A DNA stretch of 64,000 nt from Dastarcus helophoroides (Eukaryota; Arthropoda; Insecta; Coleoptera; Bothrideridae). Under the pieces are notes generated by a model. It saw only the letters and a program-made list of their open reading frames with translations, did not search any database and was not told the DNA's origin. This document shows, piece after piece, positions 1-10,595 of this stretch. The stretch spans positions 10,484,053 through 10,548,052 of the forward strand of contig CM053335.1 in assembly GCA_028583605.1 (NCBI GenBank), written 5' to 3'. Both the position numbers and the translations under genes were made by a program. The stretch's first letter is position 1. The number at the start of each line of letters is the position of its first letter.

Positions 1-3000
1 TCACTGACAAAATTGCTCAAGTCGCGTCTTTTAAAGCTAAAAACCCACGTGGGATTATTGTACAAGCAATTTCTGGGTAAAATTCAAGTAAGCTTTAAAT
101 TATAACTGTAAAATTAATTTTTCTTCACGACAAACTTCTGTCAGTCACTTTTTTACGTTCTTTTACCGTGAAATATCCCAGAATTTACGGTGGAAACTCT
201 TAATTGTTGAAATTATAAGCCGTGTACTTACAAAATTGTGTTTTTACTGTTGATATTTAAAGCTTTAATACTATATCTGCAAAATATTGATTTATTGCAA
301 ATTCCAACCGTGGAAATATTTATATTTTTAGGGTAGTCGTTCCTTATCAATCTACCAGACGTTTTCACCGCTGAGCTACCAAAGTTCACGGTTAAATTGC
401 GCTATTTCTTCATTTTTTAAACGTCGCAACCGTTAACGAATATATTTCCAGGTTTTCAAACGATCCTTTTGCTTGGTGCTGCCATCTGTGAGAGCTAACT
501 GCCACCAAAAAGCTGCTATCTACAAGCGTTATTCATCTTAGTGTTGTTTAATGATGTGTTTTGTGTTGCTCTGTGTGAAATGTGAAACTTTTCACATTCC
601 TTGGTTAATTTTTTTTTCGTTTTTACCAGAAAAATTTCCCAATTCTCATCTTTTAAACGTAATAACTTATGTGGGCTTTCTGTATAAAGCAAAATTCAAA
701 TTCACTTTAAATTTTGGCAGTAAAATTAATTTCTCTCTGCGACAAACTCTTATTTACGTTCTTTTGCCATGAAATATCCCATAACTTACGGTGGAAACTC
801 ATAATTATTTAAGTTATAAGCCACGTACTCATAAAAAAGTGCTTTTATAGTTGACATTTAAAACTTTGAGACTATATCTGCGAAATATTGATTTATTGCA
901 AATTCCAACTGTGGAAATATTCATATTTTTGAAGCAGACGTTTCTAATCAATCCATGAGACGTTTTCACTGCTGAGCTACCAAAGTTCACGGTTAAATTG
1001 CTCTATTTCGCCATTTTTTAAGCGTCGTAACGGTTAGCCAATATATTTTTATGTTTTGAAACGATAGTTTTACTTGGTGCTGCTATCTGTGAGCGCTAAC
1101 TGCCACCGAAAGGCTGCTATCTACGGGCGTTGGCCATCGCAGTGTTTTTTAGTGTTGTCTTTTGTGTTTTTCTACCGTGAAATTTTTTACATTCCACGGT
1201 GAAATTTTTCACATTCCACGGTAAATTTTTCAAATTCACCCTAATCTAACGTTTTCACTAGCAAAATTTCCCTATTCTCGTCTTTTAGACTTAAAAACCC
1301 ACGTGTGATTATTGTACAAGCAATTTCTAGGCAAAATTTTAATTAACTTAAAATTTTGGCCGTGAAATTAATTTTTCTTTGCAACAAACTCCCATTATTC
1401 ACTCATTTACGTTCTTTTGCCATGAAATATCCCATAATTTACGGTGGAAACTCATAATTATTTAAGTTATAAGCCACGTACTCATGAAATAGTGCTTTTA
1501 TAGTTGACATTTGAAACTTTGAGACTATATCTGCGAAATATTGATTTATTGCAAATTCCAACTGTGGAAATATTCATATTTTTGGAGCAGACGTTTCTAA
1601 TCAATCCATGAGACGTTTTCGCCGCTAAGTTATCAAAGTTTACGGTTAAATTGCTCTATTTCACCATTTTTTAGGCGTCGCAACTGTTAGCCAATATATT
1701 TTCATGGTTTCAACCAATGTTTCACTTCATGCTGCTATCTGTGTGCGCTAACTGTCACCGAAAGGCTGCTATCTACGGACGTTGGTCGTCCTAGTGTTTT
1801 ATGGTGTTCTCTTTTGTGTTTTTCCACCGTGGCATTTTTCACATTCCACGGTGGAATTTTTCACATTCCATGGTTAATTTTTCAAGTTCACCCCTTTCTA
1901 TCATTTTCTCTAGCAAAATATGCCAATTTTTGTCTTTCAGACTTAAAAAACCACGTGTGATTATTGTACAAGCAATTTCTAGGCAAAATTTAAATAAAAT
2001 TTAAATTTTGGCCGCGAAATTAATTTCTTTCTGCAACAAATTCCTATTATTCACCTTGCAAAGTTTTACCTATACGTTTACTGTGCAAGTACTACACTGT
2101 CATTAGTCTTTCTCAGGACTTTTTAGACTCTGGTTAAAATGTTCAAATATCCCACAAGAAACCTACCGTTTTCACCGGCAAAATCTTCCAAATCTCGTCT
2201 TTTAAGCGTAAAAACCCATGTCTGATTATTGTACAAGCAATTTCAAAGCAAAATTCAAATAAACTGTAAATTTTCGCCGTGAAATTAATTTGTCTCTGCA
2301 ATAAACTCCTATTTTTCATCCCCATACGTTCTTTTACCGTAAATATTTCATATTTTATAGTAGAAACTTCTAATTGCTAAAGTTATAAGCCACGCACCAA
2401 CAAAGTTGTGCTTTTACCTCTGGTATTTAAATTAAAGCTTTGATACTATTTCTGCGAAATATTAATTTAGTGCAAATTCCAACCGTGGAAATATTTATAT
2501 TTTTAGGGCAGTCATTCCTACTCAATCTAGGAGTCGTTTTCGCCGCTGAGCTATCAAAGTTCACGGTTAAGTTGCTCTATTTCATCATTTTTTAAGCGCC
2601 GCAAGGATAGCCGATGTATTCTCACATTTTAAAATGATGCTTTTGCTTGTTGCTGTCATCTGTGAAACCAAAAGGCTGCTATCTACCAGCCTTGGTTATC
2701 TTATTGTTTTTTAGTGCTGTGTTTTGTGTTGTACCGAAACATTTTTCACATTTCATGTTTAATTTTTAAAATTTTTTTCCAATCTATCGTTTTCACTAGC
2801 AACATTTTCTAATTCTCATCTTTTAGACGTAATAACTCACGTGTGCTTATTGTACAAGGCAAAATTCGAATCAATTTTAAATTTTGACTGTGAAATTAAT
2901 TTCTCTCTGCGACAACCTCCCATTATTTAACCATTTACATTCTTTTACCGTGAAATATCCCATAATTTACGGTGAAAACGTCTAATTGTTTCAGTTATAG

Positions 3001-3349
3001 GCCACGCACTCATAAAATTGGTCTGTTATTGTTGATATTTGAAGCATGGAGACTATATCTGCAAAATATTGCTTAATTAAATTTCAACCGTGGAGATATT
3101 CATATTTTCGGAGCAGACGTTACTTATCAATCCATGAGACGTTTTCGCTGCTGAGTTATCAAAGTTCACGGTTAAATTGCACTATTTTACCATTTTTTAA
3201 GCGTCGCAACTATTAGCCAATATATTTTCACGTTTTCAATCGATGTTTTTGCTTGGTTTTGCCATCTGTGAGCGCTAACTGCCACCAAAAGGCTGCTATT
3301 TACGAGCGTTGGTCATCCCAGTGTTTTTTAGTGTTGTGTTTTGTGTTTT

Positions 3350-3452
3350 TCTACCGTGGAATTTTCCACATTTCACGGTGTAATTTTCCACATTTCACGG
3401 TGAAATTTTTCACATTCCACGGTAGAATTTTTCACATTCCACGGTGGAATTT
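3350..3452. repeat. 22 bp minisatellite inside the satellite monomer
   Basis: About five units of 22 bp of the form ATTTTTCACATTCCACGGTGGA lie in tandem. The core TTCCACGGTGGAA is a near palindrome. A second expanded block lies at about 5,310-5,425 and shorter two-unit versions lie near 1,185-1,230 and 1,830-1,885. Confidence 0.85.
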
Positions 3453-5307
3453 TTAACGTTTCGCAGTTAATTTTTCAAGTTCACTCCAATCTATCGTTTT
3501 TACTAGCAACATTTTTCAATTCTTGTCTTTTAGACTTAAAAAATTACGTGTGAATATTGTACAAGCCATTTCTAGGCAAAATTTAAATAAAATTTATATT
3601 TTGGGCGTAAAATTAATGATAATTAATGTATCTCTGCTACAAGCTTATATTATTCACTCTTTTACGTTTTTTTACCGTGAAATATCCCATAATTTACGGT
3701 GAAAACTCCTACTGATGTAAGCTATAAACCACACACTTACAAAGTTGTGCTTTTACCGTTGATATTTAAAGCTTTAATACTATTTCTGCAAAATATTAAT
3801 TTATTGCAAATTCCAACCGTGGAAATATTTATATTTTTTGGGACAGTCGTTTCTAATTAATCCATGAGACGTTTTTACCGCAAAGTTACCGAAGTTCACG
3901 GGTAAATTTCTTTATTTTACCATTTCTTAAGCGCCGCAAGGGGGAGTCGATATATTTCCATGTTTTCGATACTTTTACTTGATGCTGCCAGCTGTTAGCG
4001 CTAACTAGCGTCGAAGGCTGATATCTACAAGCGTTGGTCATCTCAGTGGGTTTTGGTGTTGTGTTTTGTGCTGTTTTACCGTGGAATTTTTCACATTCCA
4101 TAGTTAATTTTTTAAATTCACCCCAATCTATCGTTTTCATCAGCAAAATTTCCCAATTCTCATCTTTCAGACGTAAAAATTCATGCGTTCCTATTGTACA
4201 GTTTTAAACAAAGTTGAAATTATCTTTAAATTTTTGCCGTAAAATTAATTTCTTTCTGCGACAAACTCTTATTATTGACCCTTTTAGGTTCTTTTACCGT
4301 AAATATCCCATATTTTACGGTGAAAACTACTAATTGTTAAAATTATAAGCCATGCACCAACAAAGTTATGCTTTCACCGTTGATATTTGAAGCTTTGATA
4401 CTATATTTGCAGAATATTGATTTATTGCGAATTCCAACCGTGGAAATATTTATATTTTTAGGGCAGTCGTTTCTACTCAATATACGAGTCGTTTTTGCCG
4501 CTGAGCTGTCAAATTTAACGGTTAAATTGCTCTATTTTATCATTTTTTAAGCGCCGCAACCGTTAGCCGACATATTCTTATATCTTAAAATGATGCTTTT
4601 GCTTAGTGCTGCCATCTGTGAGACCAAAAGCCTGCTATCCACCAGCCTTGGTTATCTTAGTATTTTTTATCGCTGTGCTTTGTGTTGTCCGTAAAATTTT
4701 TCACATTTCATGTTTAATTTTTAAAAATTTTTTCCAATCTATCGTTTTCACTAGCAACATTTTCTAATTCTCATCTTTTAGACGAAATAACTCACGTGTG
4801 CTTATTGTACAAGGCAAAATTCGAATCAATTTTAAATTTTAACTGTGAAATTAATTTCTCTCTGCGACAACCTCCCATTATTTACCCATTTACATTCTTT
4901 TACCGTGAAATATCCCATAATTTACAGTGAAAACGCCTCATTGTTTTAGGTATAAGCCACGCACTCATAAAATTAGTCTTTTATCATTGATATTTGAAGC
5001 TTTGAGACTATATTTGCAAAATATTGCTTAATTGTAAATTTCAACCGTGGAAATATTCATATTTTCGGAACAGACGTTACTAATCAATCCATGATACATT
5101 TTCGCCGCTGAGTTATCAAATTTCACGGTTTAGTTGCTCTATTTCGCCATTTTTTTAAGGGTCGCAACTATTAGCCAATGTATTTTCATGTTTTCAACTA
5201 ACGTTTTTGTTTGGTTCTGCCATCTGTGAGCGCTAACTGCCACCGAAAGGCTGCTATCTGCGAACGTTGACCTTCCCAGTGTTTTTAAGTGTTATGTTTT
5301 GTGTTTT

Positions 5308-5428
5308 TCTACCGTGAAATTTTCCACATTCCACGGTGGAATTTTTCACATTCCACGGTGGAATTTTTCACATTCCACGGTAGAATTTTTCACATTCCAC
5401 GGTGGAATTTTTAACATTTCACAGTTAA
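5308..5428. repeat. 22 bp minisatellite, second expanded block
   Basis: This is the same 22 bp unit as at 3,350, again four to five copies, one higher-order period (~1.95 kb) downstream. Confidence 0.85.
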
Positions 5429-6896
5429 TTTCAATTCTAGTCTTTTAGATTTAAAAAATCAAGTGTGATTATTGTACAAGCCATTCCTAGGCAAAATGTA
5501 AATAAAATTTATATTTTGGCCGTGAAATTAATAATAATTAATGTATCTCTGCAACAAGCTCCTATTATTTACTCTTTTCCGTTTTTTTACCGTGAAATAT
5601 CCCATAATTTACGGTGAAAACTCCTACTGATGTAAGCTATAAGCCACACACTTACAAGGTTGTGTTTTTACCGTTGATATTTAAAGCTTTAATACTATTT
5701 CTGCAAAATATTAATTTATTGCAAATTCCAACCGTGGAAATATTTATATTTTTTGGGGCAGTCGTTTCTAATTAATCCATGAGACGTTTTTGCCGCAAAG
5801 TTACCAAAGTTCACGGTTAAATTTTTCTATTTTACCATTTTTTAAGCGCCGCAACCGTTGGTCGATATATTTTCATGTTTTCAAACAATGCTTTAATTTG
5901 ATGTTGCCAGCTGTTAGCGCTAACTGGCAACGAAGGCTGATATCTACAAGCGTTGGTCATCTCAGTGGGTTTTGGTGTTGTGTTTTGTGCTGTTCTACCG
6001 TGGAATTTTTCACATTCCATAGTTAATTTTTTAAATTCACCCCAATCTACCGTTTTCATCAGCAAAATTTTCCAATTCTTATCTTTAAGACGTAAAAATT
6101 CAAACTATCTTTAAATTTTCGCCGTGAAATTAATTTCTTTCTGCGACAAACTTTTATTATTGACCCTTTTAGGTTCTTTTACCGTAAATATCCCATATTT
6201 TACGGTGAAAACTACTAATTGTTAAAATTATAAGCCATGCACCAACAAAGTTATGCTTTCACCGTTGATATTTGAAGCTTTGATGCTACATCTACAAAAT
6301 ATTGATTTATTGCAAATTCCAACCGTGGAAATATTTATATTTTTAGGGGTAGTCGTTCCTAGTCAATCTACAAGTACGTTTGCCGCCGCTAAGTTATCAA
6401 ATTTAACGGTTAAATTGCTCTATTTTACCACTTTTTAAGTGCCGCAACCGTTAGCCGACATATTCTTATATCTTAAAATGATGCTTTTGCTTAATGCTGC
6501 CATCTGTGAGACCAAAAGCCTGCTATCCACCAGCCTTGGTTATCTTAGTGTTTTGGTGGAATTTTTTACATTCTTCGGTGAAATTTTTTACATTCCACGG
6601 TGGAACTTTTCACATTTCTCGGTTAATCTTTCAAGTGGAAATATTTATATTTTTGGGGTAGTCGTTCCTAGTCAATCTATGAGCGTTGTCGCCGCTAAGT
6701 TATCGAATTTCACGGTTAAAATACTCTATTTCGCCAGCGTTTAAACGTCGCAACCATTAGCCAATATATCATGTTTTCAAACGATGCTTTTACTTGGCGC
6801 TGTCATCTGTGAGCGCTAACTGCCATCGAAAAGCTCTACCTTTCATCATCCCAGTGTTTTTTGGTGTGTTAAGTTTTTCTACCGCGGATTTTTTCA

Positions 6897-7200
6897 TATT
6901 TCACTGATGGTCATCTCAGAGTTTTTTGATGTTGTGTTATGTGTTTTTCTACGGTGGAATTTTTTACATTCCACCGATGGTTATCCTAGAGTTTTTTGGT
7001 GTTGTGTTATGTGTTTTTCTACAGTGGAATTTTTCACATTCCACCGTTTGTCATCCCAGAGTTTTTTGGTATTGTGTTGTGTGTTTTTCTACGATGAAAT
7101 TTTTTACATTCCACCGCTGGTTATCCTAGAGTTGTTTGGTGTTGTGTTTTGTGTTTTTCTACCGTGGAATTTTTCACATTCCACCGTTCGTTTTTCAAAT
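6897..7200. repeat. 70 bp tandem repeat, four copies
   Basis: The unit runs from the CCACCGATGGTTATCC side to TTTTTCACATT and recurs every 70 bp (near 6,905, 6,975, 7,045, 7,115 and 7,185). It is an expansion of a segment of the satellite monomer (the GTGTTTTTCTACCGTGGAAT part) and ends the array. The 128-codon open frame across it is a product of a unit length that happens to stay open and is not taken as a gene. Confidence 0.85.
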
Positions 7201-7440
7201 TCACCTCAATATATCTTTTTCACTAGCATAATTTCTCAATTCTCGTCTTTTAGACGTAAAAATTCACAAACAATTTTTACGCAAAACATTTAAATTTTGG
7301 CCGCAAAATTAATTTTTCCTGCGACAAACTCCTATTGTTTACCCTTTTACTGTCTTTCACGGTGAAATATCCCATAACTTACGGTGGAAACCCCTAATTG
7401 TTTAAGTTATAAGCCACGCACTCACAAAGTTTTGCTTTTA

Positions 7441-7794
7441 CCGTTCTAAAACTAAGAATTTTTGAAAATGTTAAAAAGAATTTTTTAAAATGTTAAAAAA
7501 TTCTAGATAAGTCGAAATTTTCAAACAAAAAAAAATCGAATTCTGCAAAAAAGTCCGAATTTGCAAAAACATTTTGAAATGAATATGTTGAAATTTTCAA
7601 AAAAGTCGAAATTCAATTAAATGTAGGAAATTTTGAACGAGTCAAATTTTCTAATATAGTTTAAATTTTAAAAATTAGGTCAACATTTCCAAAAAGAGTC
7701 GATATTTTTGGAGTTAAAATATTAAAAGGAAAAAAAGAGGAAAAGCTTAAATTTTGAAAAAAAAAGTAAAATATTTTTATGAACTTATCGGTTC
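7441..7794. repeat. Degenerate AT-rich repeat sequence
   Basis: This low-complexity stretch of AAATTTTGAAAAA and GTCGAAATTT words lies between the satellite and an LTR-like segment. No gene is visible. Confidence 0.6.
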
Positions 7795-8245
7795 GAATTG
7801 ATTAACACGTGAATTGAATAATATTCACTTTATTTTCAAACTCAACTCGGATCACTACAACTGAACAATTAACTCACTTATTGAATTCTAACTGCCAACT
7901 CACTACTTAACTACACCGACTCCAACTAACTAACTCGAGGGAGAGCTGACCGCTTTATATAGTTTTGGCTTCCAGGTTCCACAAAAATCTCGCAGATAAG
8001 GCTTATCGTTTGCCGAACTTTCTGGAACGCTTATCTGCCTTTTGCTTCGTTATCGCGGCCGCTTTCTCCTTATCAGATCCTTTTAAAAACTTTTCTTACG
8101 TACTAAATTCTACAATTCTATTCTAAATTCTATTCTATCTATTTACATTGCATTACAATATGTTCACAAATGTCAATTTTTTAAAAAAGTCCTATAACTT
8201 TTTACAAATCCCCGTGTAATAATAATATGTAATAACAAAAAACTT
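7795..8245 (-). mobile_element. Probable solo LTR of a Ty3/Gypsy-like retrotransposon
   Basis: Read on the minus strand, this ~450 bp block has the order expected in an LTR. An AT-rich U3-like part comes first, then TATATAAAG (7,961-7,953) as a TATA box. An R-like segment follows, rich in AGTTAGTTGGAGTCGG words, then AATAAA (7,834-7,829) as a polyadenylation signal. Its composition (GC-rich patches such as GCGGCCGCG) differs from both neighbours. No internal domain or second LTR is visible. The ends and a target duplication could not be fixed. This call is inference from layout; another kind of promoter-bearing repeat is possible. Confidence 0.45.
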
Positions 8246-8426
8246 CAATAAAATATCGTATTGTTTTTCTAATATTCGGGTTCGTTTTCACGCTAGAGCA
8301 TCCGCTAGAGCGAGATTCATTCCCGACGGAGAAATATCGTCGACAATTAGGATTTCCCAGGCGCAGTTTACATTACAGTCAAGTCGAGATAAAAGGGACG
8401 TTAGATTTAAAAGTTTATGTGCTTAC

Positions 8427-8621
8427 CGACATTACCGCCAAAGGGAGGATGTACAAAAGAACGAAATGGATGCTGTCAAAGAGCTTAGAATTGTACTTCT
8501 GCCTGTCATAGACGCACATGGTCTCTGTGGTATTTGCCGTCGGCACCGTCACAGTGATCGCCCATTCGAATTTCGGGGAGCTGTAGGCTATCGAAGTTAT
8601 CCAGACGGCAACAATTATGAG
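8427..8621 (-). CDS. Trissin-receptor-like class A GPCR, exon for TM4, EL2 and TM5
   Basis: This 195 nt exon encodes 65 residues in phase 0, between acceptor TTTTTGTTGCAG and donor GTAAGC. TM4 is LIIVAVWITSIAYSSP with the conserved Trp. Extracellular loop 2 contains TMCVYD, whose Cys should pair with the TM3 Cys. TM5 is FVLLYILPLAVMS with the conserved Pro. It joins RRLK of the 36.6 kb exon directly to LIIVAVW with no phase conflict. An earlier GT in the same stretch (GCG/GTAATG) could be a donor, but GTAAGC matches the consensus better and keeps the full TM5. TM6, TM7 and the C-tail must lie on exons before base 1 of this window, because no TM6-like sequence is visible in the 8.4 kb of satellite and LTR downstream. 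The neighbouring intron holds a (TA)n run only about 40 bp upstream of the acceptor. Confidence 0.9.
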
Positions 8622-8657
8622 CTGCAACAAAAATGTTTGATAGACAACTTTGACGTC

Positions 8658-8661
<4 letters not shown>

Positions 8662-8716
<55 letters not shown>
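8662..8716. repeat. (TA)n microsatellite
   Basis: About 27 TA units lie in the intron, 41 bp upstream (in gene sense) of the acceptor of the TM4-TM5 exon. This is in or near the usual branch-point and polypyrimidine zone, so length variation here could affect splicing. It could instead be the tail of a lost RTE-like element, since the LINE at 56.6 kb ends in the same repeat. Confidence 0.9.
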
Positions 8717-8718
<2 letters not shown>

Positions 8719-10230
8719 TTTTAAATAATAATAGCGACTTGAAGAAATAACAAACTCAATGAAACTTTCAAAACAATTTTACATTAAAATGAAATTTGAA
8801 ATTTTAAAATCAAATTGTAAGACGGTAACGTAATATTACTAAAATCGATAACACAGATGCCTACTTTTACGGCAATAGTTTGAGGATCTGAGAAGAGAGG
8901 GCGCTGTCAAAATAAAGGTCATAGATTTGACAATATTACTTTCCTCGTTGATTGAATATAGTATGTATTCAATCAACGCTTTCCTATAGGATTGTTTACA
9001 TTGTATAAAAATGTTACAAGGATTGTTTAAGCTTTCTGGATATTAGTTTGGAATAAAAACTAGCCTACTAACTATTCCGCATTTTAATGTCTGTACTAAT
9101 TTTCGTTAAATGATCTTCAGTATTTCAGCGGTGGAAAGCGGACAAATACACTTTCACATTTATAAATTAGTAAGAATTTCTAGTAAGAGGAATGTTGGAG
9201 GAGTAAAAAAAAACATGTTTAGAGCAAGTATGCATCTTGAAACTCGTAGCAAAAAATCTGAACTTGCTCCAAATCCTCAATAATTTTTCTCCAAGAGCTT
9301 CTATCGTTGGCATTTTTAGGAGGTCATTACTAACCGCATTAATAACCTTTGAAAGCTCTTTTAGAGCAAAAGCTTTCAATGAGTCGAAGTAACATCTTCC
9401 AAAATTCCATTATCAAAGTGTTGGTATTACGATAGAGTACATTTATGTCAAAAGCTTGTACTGTGAATGTTCTTAGTTGATTTATTGCTTATCGTTAATG
9501 GGATTAAGAATTAGAGAGCACATTTCATAAAATATATGTATTTTGTGGCTTTGGTGGCTCCTCACGTTAAACGTATACATAAATTCGGCTTGATGAATAT
9601 TAGATTTATTGCGAACGCAACCCCCCCATAAATCACTAATTCGACCAAACGTTTGATTCATGTGTCCATGTATTTGGTTAACAGTTTGATAGTGAATCGA
9701 ATGTAACAATCACCTTGTTCCAAATGTTGACGAATTGACGTTTATTGTATAATAAAATAAACATTAACAAAGCATCGTGGCATAAAATGCATTTTATGGC
9801 TGCAACGGTCGTTAAAAAGACCACTGAATAGTTACGATTGCAACCGTTTATTCTATGATTTAACACTGCAACATTTTAAATAGCAACATTCATGGGTAAT
9901 CAAATTAGTAGCAGGAATTAGACGGATAATAAAGGAAATGCGTATAACAAATTATCCCGTCTTTAACCTCCCTAAAATAGCGAAATTTATAGTCTTACTG
10001 CAGAATCTGGTATTTAAAATAGCAAGATATAATTTCTAAGCTGCACTGTTTAAAATGTTCCAGAATTGAGCCAACTCAAAATTTTAATTTTTTTGCGAAA
10101 ATGTTTGGCGAAGTTTCGATCTTTTCAAAATTTCAACTGTTTTCAATAGTTTGACTCATTCTGAAAATTTCTGCTTTATCGAAAATTTCGCCTTTTTTTG
10201 TACCTTAAATTTATCGGCTTTTTTAAAAAA
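8717..10230. other. Intron sequence without recognised gene
   Basis: This is mixed-complexity intronic DNA of the large 27.9 kb intron. The only structure noted is a 13 bp-arm hairpin at 8,946-8,978 (arms CGTTGATTGAATA and its complement, 7 nt loop). Short open frames on the minus strand (9,167-9,866) have no recognisable domain and no splice context. Confidence 0.5.
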
Positions 10231-10595
10231 ATTGTTGCCATAGTTTTCTCTAGGGACCAATAGGTGGCGGTAATTTGAGAGTAACATGCTTGACGTTCGC
10301 TGATTCTTTAGTATTTACTTGTCAAAACATTTGTTAGCATTCGAGTTGGATATACCAAACTGACGAGATCTAACAAGATCGAAACCGGTCTTTGGCTTTC
10401 AAACTTCGAATCTAATAAAGGTTTAAACCTATTGGTCTGTGCATTAGAATTCTTGTCTTCTGGGAACTTTCCTAGAGAGCAACCGCTTCGCTAGGTGGCA
10501 GTGTTTCAATTGTTGGTAGTTCAGCTGCCTATGATTCACTGTATACGCTAGGAGGGCTGCATGAATTTGCACTCCAAGTTGTATTCTACTTGCAT
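10231..10595 (+). mobile_element. Hammerhead-bearing dispersed repeat, copy A (order X-Y)
   Basis: This repeat is shared with 45,638-45,951 and 62,427-62,812. Segment X (10,231-10,524) starts ATTGTTGCCATAG, carries a hammerhead motif at 10,355-10,395, and ends GTTGGTAGTTCAG. Segment Y (10,525-10,595) starts CTGCCTATGATTCACT and ends ACTTGCAT. No protein is encoded. It is the most diverged of the three copies. The lack of coding capacity and the presence of a self-cleaving motif resemble retrozymes or remnants of Penelope-like elements. Confidence 0.75.
10355..10395 (+). ncRNA. Hammerhead ribozyme motif (type I layout), copy A
   Basis: Stem I 5' strand is CCAAA (10,355-10,359). The core CTGACGA follows at 10,360-10,366. 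Stem II is GATCT/AGATC closed by loop AACA (10,367-10,380). GAAA is at 10,381-10,384. A palindromic stem III ACC/GGT leads to the triplet GTC (10,388-10,390). The stem I 3' strand TTTGG (10,391-10,395) pairs fully with CCAAA. All invariant positions of the hammerhead consensus CUGANGA...GAAA...NUH are present. Beyond the five pairs an internal loop and a second helix (ATTCGA-like against TCGAAT) could extend stem I, as in natural type I ribozymes. Stem III has almost no loop, so activity may need a dimer. Predicted cleavage is after 10,390. Confidence 0.82.

Larger units (their letters stand above)
1..7440. repeat. Satellite array with ~0.6-0.7 kb monomers and ~1.9 kb higher-order period
   Basis: The anchor TGGAAATATT recurs near 311, 912, 1565, 2486, 3091, 3820, 4441, 5048, 5735, 6326 and 6636. 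Monomers are therefore about 590-730 bp, with one longer step (921) and one truncated step (310). Third-neighbour copies are more alike than adjacent ones: 2486 to 4441, 3091 to 5048, 3820 to 5735 and 4441 to 6326 are 1,885-1,957 bp apart and share private variants. One example is an extra AATTAATGATAATTAATG-type insertion at about 3,611 and 5,530. Open frames in it are short, repeat with the monomer and look like chance. No gene is seen. It lies in or beyond the intron after the TM5 exon. Confidence 0.9.

Noticed and set aside
6907..7293. 128-codon plus-strand Cys/Phe-rich frame
   Set aside because: It lies over the 70 bp tandem units, with the repeating peptide changing frame from unit to unit (70 is not a multiple of three). 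It also resembles frames in other satellite monomers.
8946..8978. 13 bp-arm hairpin as a terminator or microRNA
   Set aside because: The stem is too short for a microRNA precursor and intrinsic terminators do not apply in this kind of genome; it is noted only as a small palindrome.
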